Source: a virus. From it: a DNA stretch of 30,553 nucleotides. Below are positions 1 to 6,842 of the stretch, piece by piece. Under the pieces are notes generated by a model. It was not told where the DNA came from and ran no database searches. It saw nothing but the letters and a program-made list of their open reading frames with translations. Position 1 is the stretch's first letter. Each line of letters opens with the position of its first letter. A program made the translations under genes and the position numbers. The DNA is taken from IMG/VR virus record IMGVR_UViG_3300003690_002535, positions 1 through 30,553 of that record; one strand, written 5' to 3'.

Positions 1-359
1 ATTTCGTTTCGCCACTTACTATGCAAATGATGTAATTCTGTAATCATCGTTGGAACAGTTTTCCATGTAGGAGCAACATGTAAACCAACTCGTACATCTA
101 CAGTACGAAATTTTCCTGCATGGTCAGTATCAGCAAATATATGGTTATGTATTTCAAGAAGATTCTTTATAGTAATCTCAAAACAATCTACATTTTTTAA
201 TTGACGAAATTTACTTATTTCATCTAACGTAGACTTCACCCTACTAGGATAATCTTCATGCGGAATATTGATTCTGTCGGCAACTTCGTCTATTGAGTCT
301 ACCCATTCAAATCGTGGGTTAAAAGGAATTATTGTCAGATGTCGAAAATATTGTCCCAT
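1..359 (-). CDS. Fic/DOC-family protein, N-terminal part (runs off window)
   Basis: I translated this by eye. It starts at ATG 359-357 after an AGAGGA ribosome site about 10 bases upstream, and stays open to the window edge (119 codons). Residues near the end read IHNHIFADTDHAGKFRTVDV, followed by VPTMITELHHLHS. This matches the segment of Fic-family enzymes just before the catalytic loop: lH..if, aGkfR..~V and vp.lm..l. Fic proteins transfer AMP or other phosphate-containing groups onto target proteins. The catalytic HPFxxGNGR motif would lie beyond the window, so activity cannot be judged. It is probably a phage protein that modifies host targets or acts like a Doc toxin. The family call is good and the function is open. 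Confidence 0.7.
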   Translation of the reverse strand, partial: MGQYFRHLTIIPFNPRFEWVDSIDEVADRINIPHEDYPSRVKSTLDEISKFRQLKNVDCFEITIKNLLEIHNHIFADTDHAGKFRTVDVRVGLHVAPTWKTVPTMITELHHLHSKWRNE

Positions 360-384
360 TTTTCTATTTCCTCTTATGAATAAT

Positions 385-645
385 TTATGTCAGATTTATC
401 TGAGTTTGCCATGCTTCTTTAGTGCCTTCCATTAATGTTGGCTGTAGTCCGAATGATAGCCAACGTTCTGGTGTGTATCGCTTGGCAACTACTATCGCTT
501 CAAATTCCCGATTACCTTCCTCATGTGTCAAACTGAAGACAGTCCCATCATCATATCGCAACATATCTTTAATATATTCCGACGGTGAGTCGCATCCGAA
601 ATAAGTCTTACCTGTAATTTTGATAGTGTTCATTGTGATCGTCAT
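385..645 (-). CDS. hypothetical protein, 86 aa
   Basis: The start at 645 is supported by a near-perfect AAGGAGAT ribosome site 8 bases upstream and a sigma-70 promoter just before it. The protein is soluble, with no transmembrane segment or cysteine pairs, and is slightly acidic. I do not recognise a family. It is the first gene of an operon that continues into the Fic-like gene 25 bases downstream, so the two may act together, but nothing here proves that. Confidence 0.75.
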   Translation of the reverse strand: MTITMNTIKITGKTYFGCDSPSEYIKDMLRYDDGTVFSLTHEEGNREFEAIVVAKRYTPERWLSFGLQPTLMEGTKEAWQTQINLT

Positions 646-673
646 TTCTTATCTCCTTAAACTTTCTATTAAT

Positions 674-703
674 AGTATACCATAAATCAATTCTTTAAGT
701 CAA
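674..703 (-). promoter_or_regulatory. sigma-70 promoter
   Basis: On the minus strand, -35 TTGACT (703-698) and -10 TATACT (679-674) are separated by 18 bases. It lies just upstream of the 86-aa gene with its strong ribosome site. The same box pair recurs before several other genes in this window. Confidence 0.75.
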
Positions 704-822
704 CTAGCAAATACAGGTTAATTCGTAGCTAAAATAATACAAATCACTCTGAGAGCCACGTACAGCCGTGTTTTGTGTAAAGAGGATGTAGAAGGTGGGA
801 ATATGCGGAAATAAATGACAAA

Positions 823-864
823 ATAATAGTCCCAGCAGCGGTGGGTCACTACTGGGACTATTAT
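823..864 (-). terminator. intrinsic terminator
   Basis: A perfect 13-bp inverted repeat (823-835 with 852-864, core AATAGTCCCAG/CTGGGACTATT) is followed on the minus strand by TTTTG. It sits about 25 bases after the small membrane-protein gene at 890-1051 and so ends that minus-strand operon. From 646 to 822 I see only the promoter at 674-703 and no gene. Confidence 0.75.
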
Positions 865-889
865 CAGGGAGAAATGTGAGAGATGTTAT

Positions 890-1051
890 TTAATAAAATG
901 GTGGGAAACGTTTATCATAGTAGTCTTTATATTTCTTTTGATAGTGATAGTCAATTTTACCTGTGGTAGGATGAGTCAAGCATTTCCATCCTATTAGAAA
1001 ACATATTCCTAATAATACTATGACTCCGATTGTAGAAAGTATTCCTGTCAT
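890..1051 (-). CDS. small membrane protein, 53 aa
   Basis: I translated this by eye. ATG at 1051 follows a GAGG ribosome site about 7 bases upstream. An N-terminal hydrophobic segment (about residues 3-22, ILSTIGVIVLLGICFLIG) is followed by a Lys/Tyr-rich tail ending RFPPFY, so it is a single-pass protein. It follows the HTH/zinc protein by 23 bases and is the last gene before the terminator at 823-864. No family is recognised; lysis, holin-like or superinfection roles are possible but not shown. Confidence 0.65.
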   Translation of the reverse strand: MTGILSTIGVIVLLGICFLIGWKCLTHPTTGKIDYHYQKKYKDYYDKRFPPFY

Positions 1052-1074
1052 ATTTACGCCTCATAAAATATATT

Positions 1075-1482
1075 TTATGAAACGCTAACTGCAAATGGCT
1101 TACGTAGTTTAAGTACAATCCATTTTCCAAAATTCCTGCAACTGATGCTACAGTACATGAATTTATAGCCACGCTTTTTTTGAGCGTTGAACACAGACTG
1201 AAGAACTTCTTTAGTCTGTCCACAATAATCGCATCGAAATGATATTCGGCAATCTGTTGATCGACAAGCATAGGAACAATATGCTTTTCTACCAGACTTT
1301 AAATCTCCACCACAGACTTTGCAATCACCGTAATACGGTTTAACTCTGGTAGGAAATCCTTCTGTCTTAAGTATCTGCCTTACTCGTTCCCTACTAATCG
1401 ATAGAAATTCGGCTATTCGTACAGCTGGTAGATTAGGATTATTGACTCGTAATGTTACGATTAGCTCTCTGGTTGTAGGCAT
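1075..1482 (-). CDS. HTH plus double zinc-finger DNA-binding protein
   Basis: This 135-aa protein has a helix-turn-helix at residues 18-40 (VRIAEFLSISRERVRQIL), similar to sigma region 4 or LuxR-type helices. It is followed by two treble-clef-like cysteine sets: C54/C57 with C69/C73, and C84/C87 with C111/C115. The clusters resemble those of phage HNH homing endonucleases, but there is no catalytic His-Asn-His set, so a DNA-binding regulator or a nuclease-derived protein is more likely. The architecture parallels the 297-aa protein at 17395-18288 (HTH then zinc clusters). A promoter lies at 1719-1747. Confidence 0.7.
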   Translation of the reverse strand: MPTTRELIVTLRVNNPNLPAVRIAEFLSISRERVRQILKTEGFPTRVKPYYGDCKVCGGDLKSGRKAYCSYACRSTDCRISFRCDYCGQTKEVLQSVFNAQKKRGYKFMYCSISCRNFGKWIVLKLRKPFAVSVS

Positions 1483-1691
1483 TGAACAGACTCCTGTGTC
1501 TTCGTGGGTTTTATTAGTCTGCCTCGGCCTCGGCTCCTTTTAGGTCGTTTCACAGATGTTATTTGTGATTCGAATTTATTCCTTTGTCCTTCGCCTAAGT
1601 TATCAGTTAACGCTTCAAATAGTGCCTCATAGACTGCGTAGACTGGATTATCATGAATCGAAGTATTTATATTTGAGTGGGATATTCCTGT
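1461..1691 (-). CDS. open frame without canonical start, possible small basic protein
   Basis: After an in-frame TAG at 1694-1692 the minus strand stays open for 76 codons to TAA at 1463-1461. The translation looks protein-like (DNPVYAVYEALFEALTDNLG, then a KRPKRSRGRGR basic tract). There is no ATG, GTG or TTG before the last third, although AGGA lies at its beginning. It overlaps the start of the HTH/zinc gene by 22 bases. Either it uses an unusual initiation codon, or its start has been lost, or it is not expressed. Confidence 0.3.
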   Translation of the reverse strand, partial: TGISHSNINTSIHDNPVYAVYEALFEALTDNLGEGQRNKFESQITSVKRPKRSRGRGRLIKPTKTQESVQCLQPES

Positions 1692-1718
1692 CTAAATGTT
1701 ATTTAAGCACTTTAGTCT

Positions 1719-1747
1719 ATCATATCATTTTTTAATACTAGAGTCAA
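1719..1747 (-). promoter_or_regulatory. sigma-70 promoter
   Basis: Minus strand -35 TTGACT (1747-1742) and -10 TATGAT (1724-1719), spacer 17. It is placed to transcribe the 1461-1691 frame, the HTH/zinc gene and the small membrane gene down to the terminator at 823-864. Confidence 0.65.
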
Positions 1748-1795
1748 GAGATATTTAAGATTCATGATAGTAGCAAGTAGTATTATTGAAATTTT

Positions 1796-2122
1796 TCATG
1801 GTAGTTGTTTATAGTCTTGTATGTAATTCTTGTCTTGCTTTAAACATTCTAAGCATATGTTTATCTCATTAGGTAGAAAATATTGGCCCCATCTCTCAGA
1901 CTTTCTCATAACTAACCAAGGTTTTTCTTGGTCACATCGATCGCAGAGGGATGTATTTGTAGTTGGTATGGGTTTCTCTGTAGGTTGATATGAAGTACCG
2001 TACTTAACGGACATTTCTTCATCATAGTGTTTTTGGCATAGTGCAACATATGTACCGGGAGCTATGGACATAGAATTAAAATAAACACCACTACATTGTA
2101 TTATTTCACATTTTTGTTTCAT
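1796..2122 (-). CDS. zinc-binding hypothetical protein, 108 aa
   Basis: Cysteine pattern: C5 and C10, then C29 and H32 (CQKH), then CDRC near residue 60 and CLEC near residue 91. The last two pairs form a treble-clef or ribbon-type zinc site, while the first set may form another. No catalytic motif is visible. No clear Shine-Dalgarno precedes the ATG at 2122. The gene sits alone upstream of the promoter at 1719-1747. It is one of many small cysteine-pair proteins in this window; function unknown. Confidence 0.65.
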   Translation of the reverse strand: MKQKCEIIQCSGVYFNSMSIAPGTYVALCQKHYDEEMSVKYGTSYQPTEKPIPTTNTSLCDRCDQEKPWLVMRKSERWGQYFLPNEINICLECLKQDKNYIQDYKQLP

Positions 2123-2181
2123 CAGCTATGTATGTATGTATAGTGTAGATGGAATAAGGTTATGCTACTTTATATTATAGT

Positions 2182-2221
2182 ATATGTCTATAGCTGTAGT
2201 AATATGTCTACAGCTATAGTA
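2182..2221. repeat. 20-base tandem duplication in TA-rich spacer
   Basis: Two adjacent 20-base copies (2182-2201 and 2202-2221) of ATATGTCTAYAGCTRTAGTA differ at two positions. The changes are compensatory within the near-palindromic core TATAGCTGTA / TACAGCTATA. They lie between two minus-strand genes. Confidence 0.7.
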
Positions 2222-2242
2222 ATCGGTACACTACATGATTCT

Positions 2243-2452
2243 TTATTTCTTTATTACTGTGCATAGGTATTTATGTGCTATACACACAGTGACAGCATCA
2301 ATGTACGTCATCGATGCAGTAGATGATGCTATATCATATTGATGTGGTGGATAATGCGCACCACAGCCACGATTGAGTATTGGATGCACCCATGCACCTA
2401 GCACTAGCCATGTGGTCATCAAGCCTATGGCATACAATATATCAATAACCAT
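2243..2452 (-). CDS. small membrane protein, 69 aa (paralogue of 2741-2962)
   Basis: ATG at 2452 follows GGTGAG. Residues 2-24 are hydrophobic (IDILYAIGLMTTWLVLGAWV). The motif GLMTTWLVLGAWVHPIL closely matches GLAMSWLVMGALLHKVL in the next gene (2741-2962), so the two are paralogues from a local duplication. The C-terminal half has two cysteines and ends VIKK. Function unknown. Confidence 0.5.
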   Translation of the reverse strand: MVIDILYAIGLMTTWLVLGAWVHPILNRGCGAHYPPHQYDIASSTASMTYIDAVTVCIAHKYLCTVIKK

Positions 2453-2740
2453 TACATCTCACCATCCATGACATATGTGTATAGCTGTACTGTGCTATAG
2501 CTAGTAGTATGCACTAATGCCTAGGGTCTATGTACCTATGCATACTATATGTGTACTACCCATGCATACTATATGTACATGTAGTAGATATAGACCTCAT
2601 TACATTAATGTAGTGGGTCTATGCATGTAGTACTACACTAGGTCTACTACACGATTCTTTAATTCTTTATTTGCTATATGTGGATGTATATGCACTACAC
2701 ATGTTGATGCATACGTATGCCATCACAGCATCATCCTACA
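2453..2740. other. gene-free TA-rich spacer with many short palindromes
   Basis: I see no convincing gene here. The stretch is built from recurring words (CTACTAC, ATGCAT, TATATG). Examples are ATGCATACTATATGT at 2538-2552 and again at 2562-2576, and the palindromes TACATTAATGTA and TGTAGTACTACA. A motif ACRYGATTCTTTAWTTCTTTA occurs near 2231 and again near 2649, in each case close to the 3' end of one of the two paralogous membrane genes. It may hold promoters or protein-binding sites. Confidence 0.5.
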
Positions 2741-2962
2741 TCAATGATTATGCTCACTATGCCTACGGCCTAGTACTTTGTGTAGTAGTGCACCCATTAC
2801 AAGCCATGACATGGCTAAACCTAGTGCATACATGGCTATCAACGGCAAGGGAGCGAACCTACCTATACTCAAGAGGATGATGTCTTCAAACGTATGGACA
2901 CCTATGAACCCTACCATTGCTCCACTAAACAATGTAGATATATATGCTTTCATGCCATTCAT
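2741..2962 (-). CDS. small membrane protein, 73 aa (paralogue of 2243-2452)
   Basis: ATG at 2962 is preceded by AGGGA about 5 bases upstream. Two hydrophobic segments are visible, roughly residues 8-33 and 37-62, and the protein ends in a charged His-rich tail (RRHSEHNH). The second segment, LGLAMSWLVMGALLHKVL, resembles the 69-aa neighbour. It is likely a two-pass inner-membrane protein of unknown role. Confidence 0.55.
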   Translation of the reverse strand: MNGMKAYISTLFSGAMVGFIGVHTFEDIILLSIGRFAPLPLIAMYALGLAMSWLVMGALLHKVLGRRHSEHNH

Positions 2963-3244
2963 TGTTATCCCTAGACTGCTATTCAGAGTTGTCTCTAGAC
3001 TGATAATTTAAATAATTCAAGGCTTTTCAGGAATCCAGATTTCGGTAGATTCACTCACATATGCCACATGCTCTATTTTTTAGAGGATTCAAAAAAAGAG
3101 ACTCCTTTTTCGGGGGTAAAGGGGTGGAATAAAATGATGATCTTTTTATTTTTTTGTTCTAGGAGTCCCATAGAGACTCCTTTTTAGGGCTAAAGGGGCG
3201 ATATAAAAAATAATTTTTTAAAAAAAATTGTTCTCAATTATTTT
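2963..3244. other. array-flanking AT-rich region with direct repeats
   Basis: No gene is seen. Two copies of AGAGACTCCTTTTT followed by a G-rich stretch and TAAAGGGG lie at 3097-3124 and 3172-3198. The second copy begins inside the hairpin at 3161-3181. A strongly AT-rich run (about 3199-3244) leads directly into the first well-conserved repeat at 3245. The position would suit a leader for the repeat array, but this is inference. Confidence 0.45.
3161..3185 (+). terminator. terminator-like hairpin upstream of the repeat array
   Basis: AGGAGTC (3161-3167) pairs with GACTCCT (3175-3181) around a 7-base loop, followed by a T run to 3185. On the plus strand this has intrinsic-terminator shape, but no plus-strand gene precedes it, so it could instead attenuate or insulate transcription entering the array. 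Confidence 0.4.
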
Positions 3245-3466
3245 GATTCATTCGCTTAATTTGGTACTTTTAGCAGAACTGATTCATTCAATTGGAATGG
3301 TACTTTCTAATGGAGTGATTCATTCTAATTAATTGTAACTTTCCAAGGCTGTGATTTATTCAATCATCGTGGTACTTTCTGATCATCTGATTCATTCGAT
3401 GTGTTTGGTACTTTCGATTTCCTTGATTTATTCTTGTTGAATGGTACTTTCCGTCGCTTCGATTCC
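3245..3466 (+). repeat. TIGR-like array, block A (about 6 units)
   Basis: The period is 36 bases: GATTYATTC, 9 variable, GGTACTTTC, 9 variable. GATTYATTC copies start at 3245, 3281, 3317, 3353, 3389 and 3425, and GGTACTTTC-type copies at 3263, 3299, 3335, 3371, 3407 and 3443, with no spacing error. The base before each conserved block is nearly always T, so the repeats are really TGATTYATTC and TGRTACTTTC. This block has the least degenerate repeats and abuts the AT-rich possible leader. The layout matches published TIGR arrays (36-nt unit, two spacers). The strand given is the one on which I describe the unit; the transcribed strand is unknown. Confidence 0.85.
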
Positions 3467-3955
3467 TTACTTGACGATTACCCGTCCTTCCGAATCAAAA
3501 GGACGCCAAACATTAACCTTGTCACTACCGGGCGGAATGCCTTCAAAGATTTCCTGCATCCGGTAACATTGGGCAACGGTAAGGACAGTCCCATAAGGAA
3601 AAACAGTCACTATGCCATACTCTAACCGTGCCTCGCCGTCTCGGATGTACTGTAAAGCCATCGGCCCGGTAGTACCGTTGCCGAAAATCAGATCGGGAGA
3701 CAATTCCTTAACTGTGATATCAAGCAAAGGCGAAATCCATATTTTCTCTTTGCCCAAATTGGTTTTTTGACCTTTCGGACGTAGGACTGTCTGCCCGCTA
3801 TCCAAAACAACTGGCACCATTACAGTCTGCGTTCGTCCTTTCATCGACGCCGATATGCCCCTTGTTTGTTCGGGCATCCCAATATCTTCTTTCACTTGTA
3901 AAGAACATCGGCGATCTCTCGGCGGGTCAAATCCGGCTTTGGTAATAACTATCAT
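3467..3955 (-). CDS. hypothetical protein, 162 aa, in a GC-richer island inside the array
   Basis: ATG at 3955 follows a GGGG-type ribosome site 17 bases after the stop of the preceding small gene. The protein is soluble, with no cysteine cluster or membrane segment. Recognisable stretches include KEDIGMPEQTRG and VLRPKGQKTNLGKEKIW, but I cannot place the family. About half the bases are G or C in places, clearly above the AT-rich surroundings, which suggests recent transfer. The stop codon lies in a decayed repeat (GATTCCTTA). Block A of the array ends at this gene and block B starts upstream of its partner. Confidence 0.65.
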   Translation of the reverse strand: MIVITKAGFDPPRDRRCSLQVKEDIGMPEQTRGISASMKGRTQTVMVPVVLDSGQTVLRPKGQKTNLGKEKIWISPLLDITVKELSPDLIFGNGTTGPMALQYIRDGEARLEYGIVTVFPYGTVLTVAQCYRMQEIFEGIPPGSDKVNVWRPFDSEGRVIVK

Positions 3956-3972
3956 CTTTACCCCAGAAGGTT

Positions 3973-4125
3973 TTAGATTACGGGTTGCCCGTCATATATC
4001 GCAGTCGTGTGGAAATGCTTGCCAGGCTCAGTGCTATAACGGTGTAAGTCTTTCGGAACGACGCTATATTCAATTAAGTCTCTAATACGCTCGTAGGCGA
4101 ACTCTGGCAGCTTGTGAGTGGTCAC
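3973..4125 (-). CDS. hypothetical small protein, about 50 aa, N-terminus uncertain
   Basis: The frame is open on the minus strand up to 4347, but everything upstream of about 4135 is array sequence. It would encode a meaningless hexapeptide repeat (KVP-x3-NES-x3). I therefore place the start at GTG 4125, giving VTTHKLPEFAYERIRDLIEY and onwards to GQPVI. No strong ribosome site is visible. It is followed after 17 bases by the 162-aa gene and shares its GC-rich composition. It may be the truncated remainder of a longer gene whose front was replaced by array sequence. Confidence 0.45.
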   Translation of the reverse strand: MTTHKLPEFAYERIRDLIEYSVVPKDLHRYSTEPGKHFHTTAIYDGQPVI

Positions 4126-4138
4126 TATCCAAGTAAAT

Positions 4139-4399
4139 GGTACTTTCCGTCGCACTGATTCATTCCAGCATCGTGGTACTTTCGATTCCTTTGATTTATT
4201 CTTGATCCATGGTACTCTTCCTGGCGGTGATTCATTCCAACGGTTTGATACTATAAGTCGTCTTGATTCATTACAAGAATGTGATACTGTAGGTGGTCTT
4301 GATTCATTCCTGAAGTATGGTACTCTCCAAAGAGTTGATTTATTCACACTGTATGGTACTTTCTGGAAACTTGATTTATTTCAAAGACTTGATAATTTT
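4139..4399 (+). repeat. TIGR-like array, block B (about 7 units)
   Basis: GGTACTTTC-type blocks start at 4139, 4175, 4211, 4247, 4283, 4319, 4355 and 4391, alternating every 18 bases with GATTYATTC-type blocks at 4157, 4193, 4229, 4265, 4301, 4337 and 4373. The first 18 bases (AATGGTACTTTCCGTCGC, 4136-4153) repeat exactly the sequence at 3440-3457 at the end of block A, so the island between the two is bracketed by a direct repeat. Confidence 0.85.
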
Positions 4400-4513
4400 T
4401 GGGTTCCCATCTGGTGAAGAGTGGTTTAATTTTATGTGACGTTCCACTCCACTTTTATGCATATAAGGCATATTGCATATAGGACACTGATATCTTATTA
4501 CTAGTGCAGCCAT
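4376..4513 (-). CDS. C2H2 zinc-finger microprotein, 45 aa
   Basis: I translated this by eye. ATG 4513-4511 follows AGGA 6 bases upstream. The protein contains CPICNMPYMHKSGVERHIKL followed by NH, a compact C2H2 finger (C-x2-C-x12-H-x4-H), so DNA or RNA binding is likely. Its last residues (KIIKSLK) and its TAA stop are encoded by repeat units of array block B, so array and gene overlap by about 24 bases. It belongs to a three-gene minus-strand cassette between blocks B and C. Confidence 0.7.
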   Translation of the reverse strand: MAALVIRYQCPICNMPYMHKSGVERHIKLNHSSPDGNPKIIKSLK

Positions 4514-4541
4514 AAATTCCTATTTAGTCCTACCTTTTTTA

Positions 4542-4682
4542 TTAAGGGGGAATCTGGCGCACTGTTAAAGGCATCGTCAGTACTAATTTGCACTTGGAGC
4601 ATACAATCGATCTCCAATCTAAGTGACTGACTTTGAAACGCTTCTGGCAGTGGGGACATTTAATTTGGATTATTGTTGTCAT
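4542..4682 (-). CDS. zinc-ribbon microprotein, 46 aa
   Basis: I translated this by eye. The chosen ATG at 4682 has a GGGGGAA ribosome site 6-7 bases upstream. An in-frame ATG at 4706 would add 8 residues but has no such site. Two cysteine pairs, CPHC (about residues 9-12) and CSKC (about 28-31), form a classic zinc ribbon. Such ribbons in phages often bind nucleic acid or RNA polymerase parts. It is followed 28 bases later by the C2H2 microprotein. Confidence 0.7.
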   Translation of the reverse strand: MTTIIQIKCPHCQKRFKVSHLDWRSIVCSKCKLVLTMPLTVRQIPP

Positions 4683-4723
4683 CGTCCATTCCCCCTGGGT
4701 TCCCATAAGGTCTAACAGAAATA

Positions 4724-5092
4724 TTAACTATTTTCTAAAATCTGACGTTTAAAATCTTCATCCTTAATATTTCCGTTTGGACTCTCTTGCTCTAATTTAC
4801 GTATAGTCTCAAGATAGGATTTAGATTTCACCTTAACATGATGAAAAGTTTCTAGATGTAAGTCCCAGGCGTCATGCATAGCTTCCTGAGTATTGTAGAA
4901 ATTCCAATAGTCAGTCACTTCTAACAATTTTTGACATGTTGGCCGACCATCAAGCCACGAAAATAATTGAACTAGAACGAGCCTAGGTGGTAAATAATCT
5001 AATATATGACCTTGGTAAGTGATATCACCATCTTCTTTATATATGTGGAACCATTTATCCCTTACCATTGTTCCTTGCTCTAACTCCTGCAT
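4724..5092 (-). CDS. hypothetical protein, 122 aa
   Basis: ATG at 5092 follows a GGAAGG ribosome site. The N-terminal half (about residues 10-55) looks like a compact beta domain (WFHIYKEDGDITYQGHILDY), and the rest is helical and charged, ending KRQILENS. No family is recognised. It is the first gene of the cassette between array blocks B and C. It starts just below a copy of AATTTTGGGTTCTCAT (5127-5142) that also occurs, with one C/T change and one extra T, at the other edge of the cassette (4394-4410). Confidence 0.65.
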   Translation of the reverse strand: MQELEQGTMVRDKWFHIYKEDGDITYQGHILDYLPPRLVLVQLFSWLDGRPTCQKLLEVTDYWNFYNTQEAMHDAWDLHLETFHHVKVKSKSYLETIRKLEQESPNGNIKDEDFKRQILENS

Positions 5093-5150
5093 CCTATACC
5101 TTCCTTTATTTAATTACCCCTTAAAAAATTTTGGGTTCTCATGGAGCCAT

Positions 5151-5410
5151 GATTTATTACACTTGATGATTTATTCAGGTGACTTGGTACTTTCTTGTTA
5201 GATGATTCATTCGCCAGGCTTGGTACTATTGATTGGTGTGATTAATTCAAAAAGCTTGGTACTTTCACGGCCTATGATTCATTCACAGTGCTTGGTTCTT
5301 TCATTAGTGATGATTCATTCGATGAATTTGATACTTTCTGGAAATTTGATTCATTCCTTCTAAATGATACTTTTGCCAAATATGATTCATTTGCCAAGCT
5401 TGAAGTTGTT
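5151..5410 (+). repeat. TIGR-like array, block C (about 7 units)
   Basis: Block starts alternate every 18 bases from 5168 (GATTTATTC), 5186 (GGTACTTTC) and 5204 (GATTCATTC) through 5384 (GATTCATTT). The first repeat (5151) is only 17 bases from the next and both are of the GATTTATT type, so a half-unit has been lost. Spacers GCCAGGCTT (5213), GCCAAATAT (5375) and GCCAAGCTT (5393) resemble each other. The block fades at about 5410, just before the stop of the next gene. Confidence 0.85.
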
Positions 5411-5421
5411 TCTCTTGAGCC

Positions 5422-5772
5422 TTATCTGTTCATCCACAGCAACAATGCGAAAACCTCATCGAGATTGTAAACTCGATCCGCCCAATATGTAAGTTTCCCA
5501 TCAGATTGGTTCTTTTTACAGACAGAATAACTAGGATCACCGCCCAAAGGTTGAATTTCTACGAGGAGTTGATTTCCTGCATGCGAAACCCACTCCATAT
5601 CAAGTCCTCCGTTGGGTAGAGGATCTACGGATAATTCCATACCCAGATGGTCAGTAAAAGCCTCAACTGACTCTAATATTAGTCGAGCAGTTGCTGTCGC
5701 TTTTCTCGTTGTCGGAACTCCCCCATCTCCATCCCAATCAATTGGAAGCTGCGGGTAACTTGATATTTTCAC
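5422..5772 (-). CDS. hypothetical protein with N-terminal WDG motif, 116 aa
   Basis: The start is GTG 5772-5770, which lies inside a repeat unit (GATATTTTC at 5762-5770), so the first codons are array-derived. Near the N-terminus is LPIDWDGDGGVPTTRKATAT, resembling a motif of small bacterial proteins (WDG.g..p.s..ai..A) of unknown function. A beta-rich segment follows (LDMEWVSHAGNQLLVEI), with a helical C-terminus. It is bacterial-like rather than typically phage, so it may be accessory cargo between array blocks C and D. Confidence 0.6.
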   Translation of the reverse strand: MKISSYPQLPIDWDGDGGVPTTRKATATARLILESVEAFTDHLGMELSVDPLPNGGLDMEWVSHAGNQLLVEIQPLGGDPSYSVCKKNQSDGKLTYWADRVYNLDEVFALLLWMNR

Positions 5773-6842
5773 GAGCTATGATTCATTCTGGTCCACTTGA
5801 TACTTTCTTGATGCCTGATTCATTCATTCGGAATGGTACTCTTGGTGCTTTTAATTCATTCAAACAGTTTGATACTTTCATTAGTTATGATTCATTCAGG
5901 TGTTGTGGGACTATCTATTTACGTGATTTATTCAGGATATTTGGTACGTTCTAGCTTCCTGATTTATTCAGTATTAGATAATTCATTCTATCCACTTGAT
6001 ACTTTCGCTGGTACTGATTTATTCGATGATTATGCTACTTTCGACTAGGTTGATTAATTCGAATACATTGGTACTGTCCTTCGTGGTGATTCATTCACTT
6101 TTATTGATACTTTAGTCGTAACGCATGCTTCATTCGCAGCACCTGATACTTTCTTGTGTTTTGATTTATTCGCTAAACACGGTACTCATAACATCTCTGA
6201 TTCATTCAAAACATATGGCACTATCCTGGTGCATACTTCATTCTTCTGGCTTGATACTTTCCGGAAATTTGATTTATTCCTTCTGAATGATACTCTCTCC
6301 TGAGATGATTTATTCTAGGCAAATGATACTTTCTCCTGAGATGATTTATTCTGGGTAGATGATACTATCCTGATTCATGATTCATTCATAATATGTGATA
6401 CTTTCACTAGCCATGATTCATTTACGCTCTATGTTACTTTCGGTCATAATGATTAATTCATCAAATCTGGTACTTTCTAACCAGATGATTCATTCTGAGG
6501 CTCTGGTACTCGCAAGTTTCGTGATTTATTCGTCCGATGTGGCACTCTTTCGAAGAATGATTTATTCACGATAGATGATACTGTCTGCATAAATGATTTA
6601 TTCTCAGTCAGTGGTACTCTCCGTTGAACTGATTTATTCAATAAGCATGGTACGTTCCTGATTCTTGATTCATTCCGGCCAATTGGTACTATCGAGATCT
6701 GTGATTCTATCTTATAGATTCTGATTGTTCATTCAAGGACTTTGATACTTTCTTGGTGCTTGATTCATTCTAAGAATGTGATACTGTCATTGTATGTAAT
6801 TCATTCGGGGAAGATGATACTTTCAGTTTGTTTGATTCATTC
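5762..6842 (+). repeat. TIGR-like array, block D (about 30 units, the longest block)
   Basis: The 18-base alternation of GATTYATTC and GRTACTTTC holds almost without error for over 1 kb. Exceptions are a 10-base gap at 5789 and one at 5970 (where two GATTC-type repeats are adjacent), and 3-base insertions near 6115-6126 and 6723-6734. Nearly every spacer ends in T. Spacer TCCTGAGAT occurs twice, at 6298 and 6334, in neighbouring units. The unit CGGAAATTT/CTTCTGAAT (6262-6288) is nearly identical to TGGAAATTT/CTTCTAAAT (5339-5365) in block C. The block runs into the stop codon of the next gene: TGA at 6839-6837 is part of a repeat. Confidence 0.88.

Noticed and set aside
4126-4347. N-terminal extension of the minus-strand frame ending at 3973
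   Set aside because: It is entirely array block B sequence read as KVP-x3-NES-x3. The true gene probably starts near 4125.
4118-6048. Plus-strand open frames in the array encoding hexapeptide repeats (GTF-x3-DSF-x3)
   Set aside because: The 36-base period is a multiple of three, so frames without stops arise automatically. They lack ribosome sites, are cut by stops in many units, and follow the DNA repeat rather than codon constraints.
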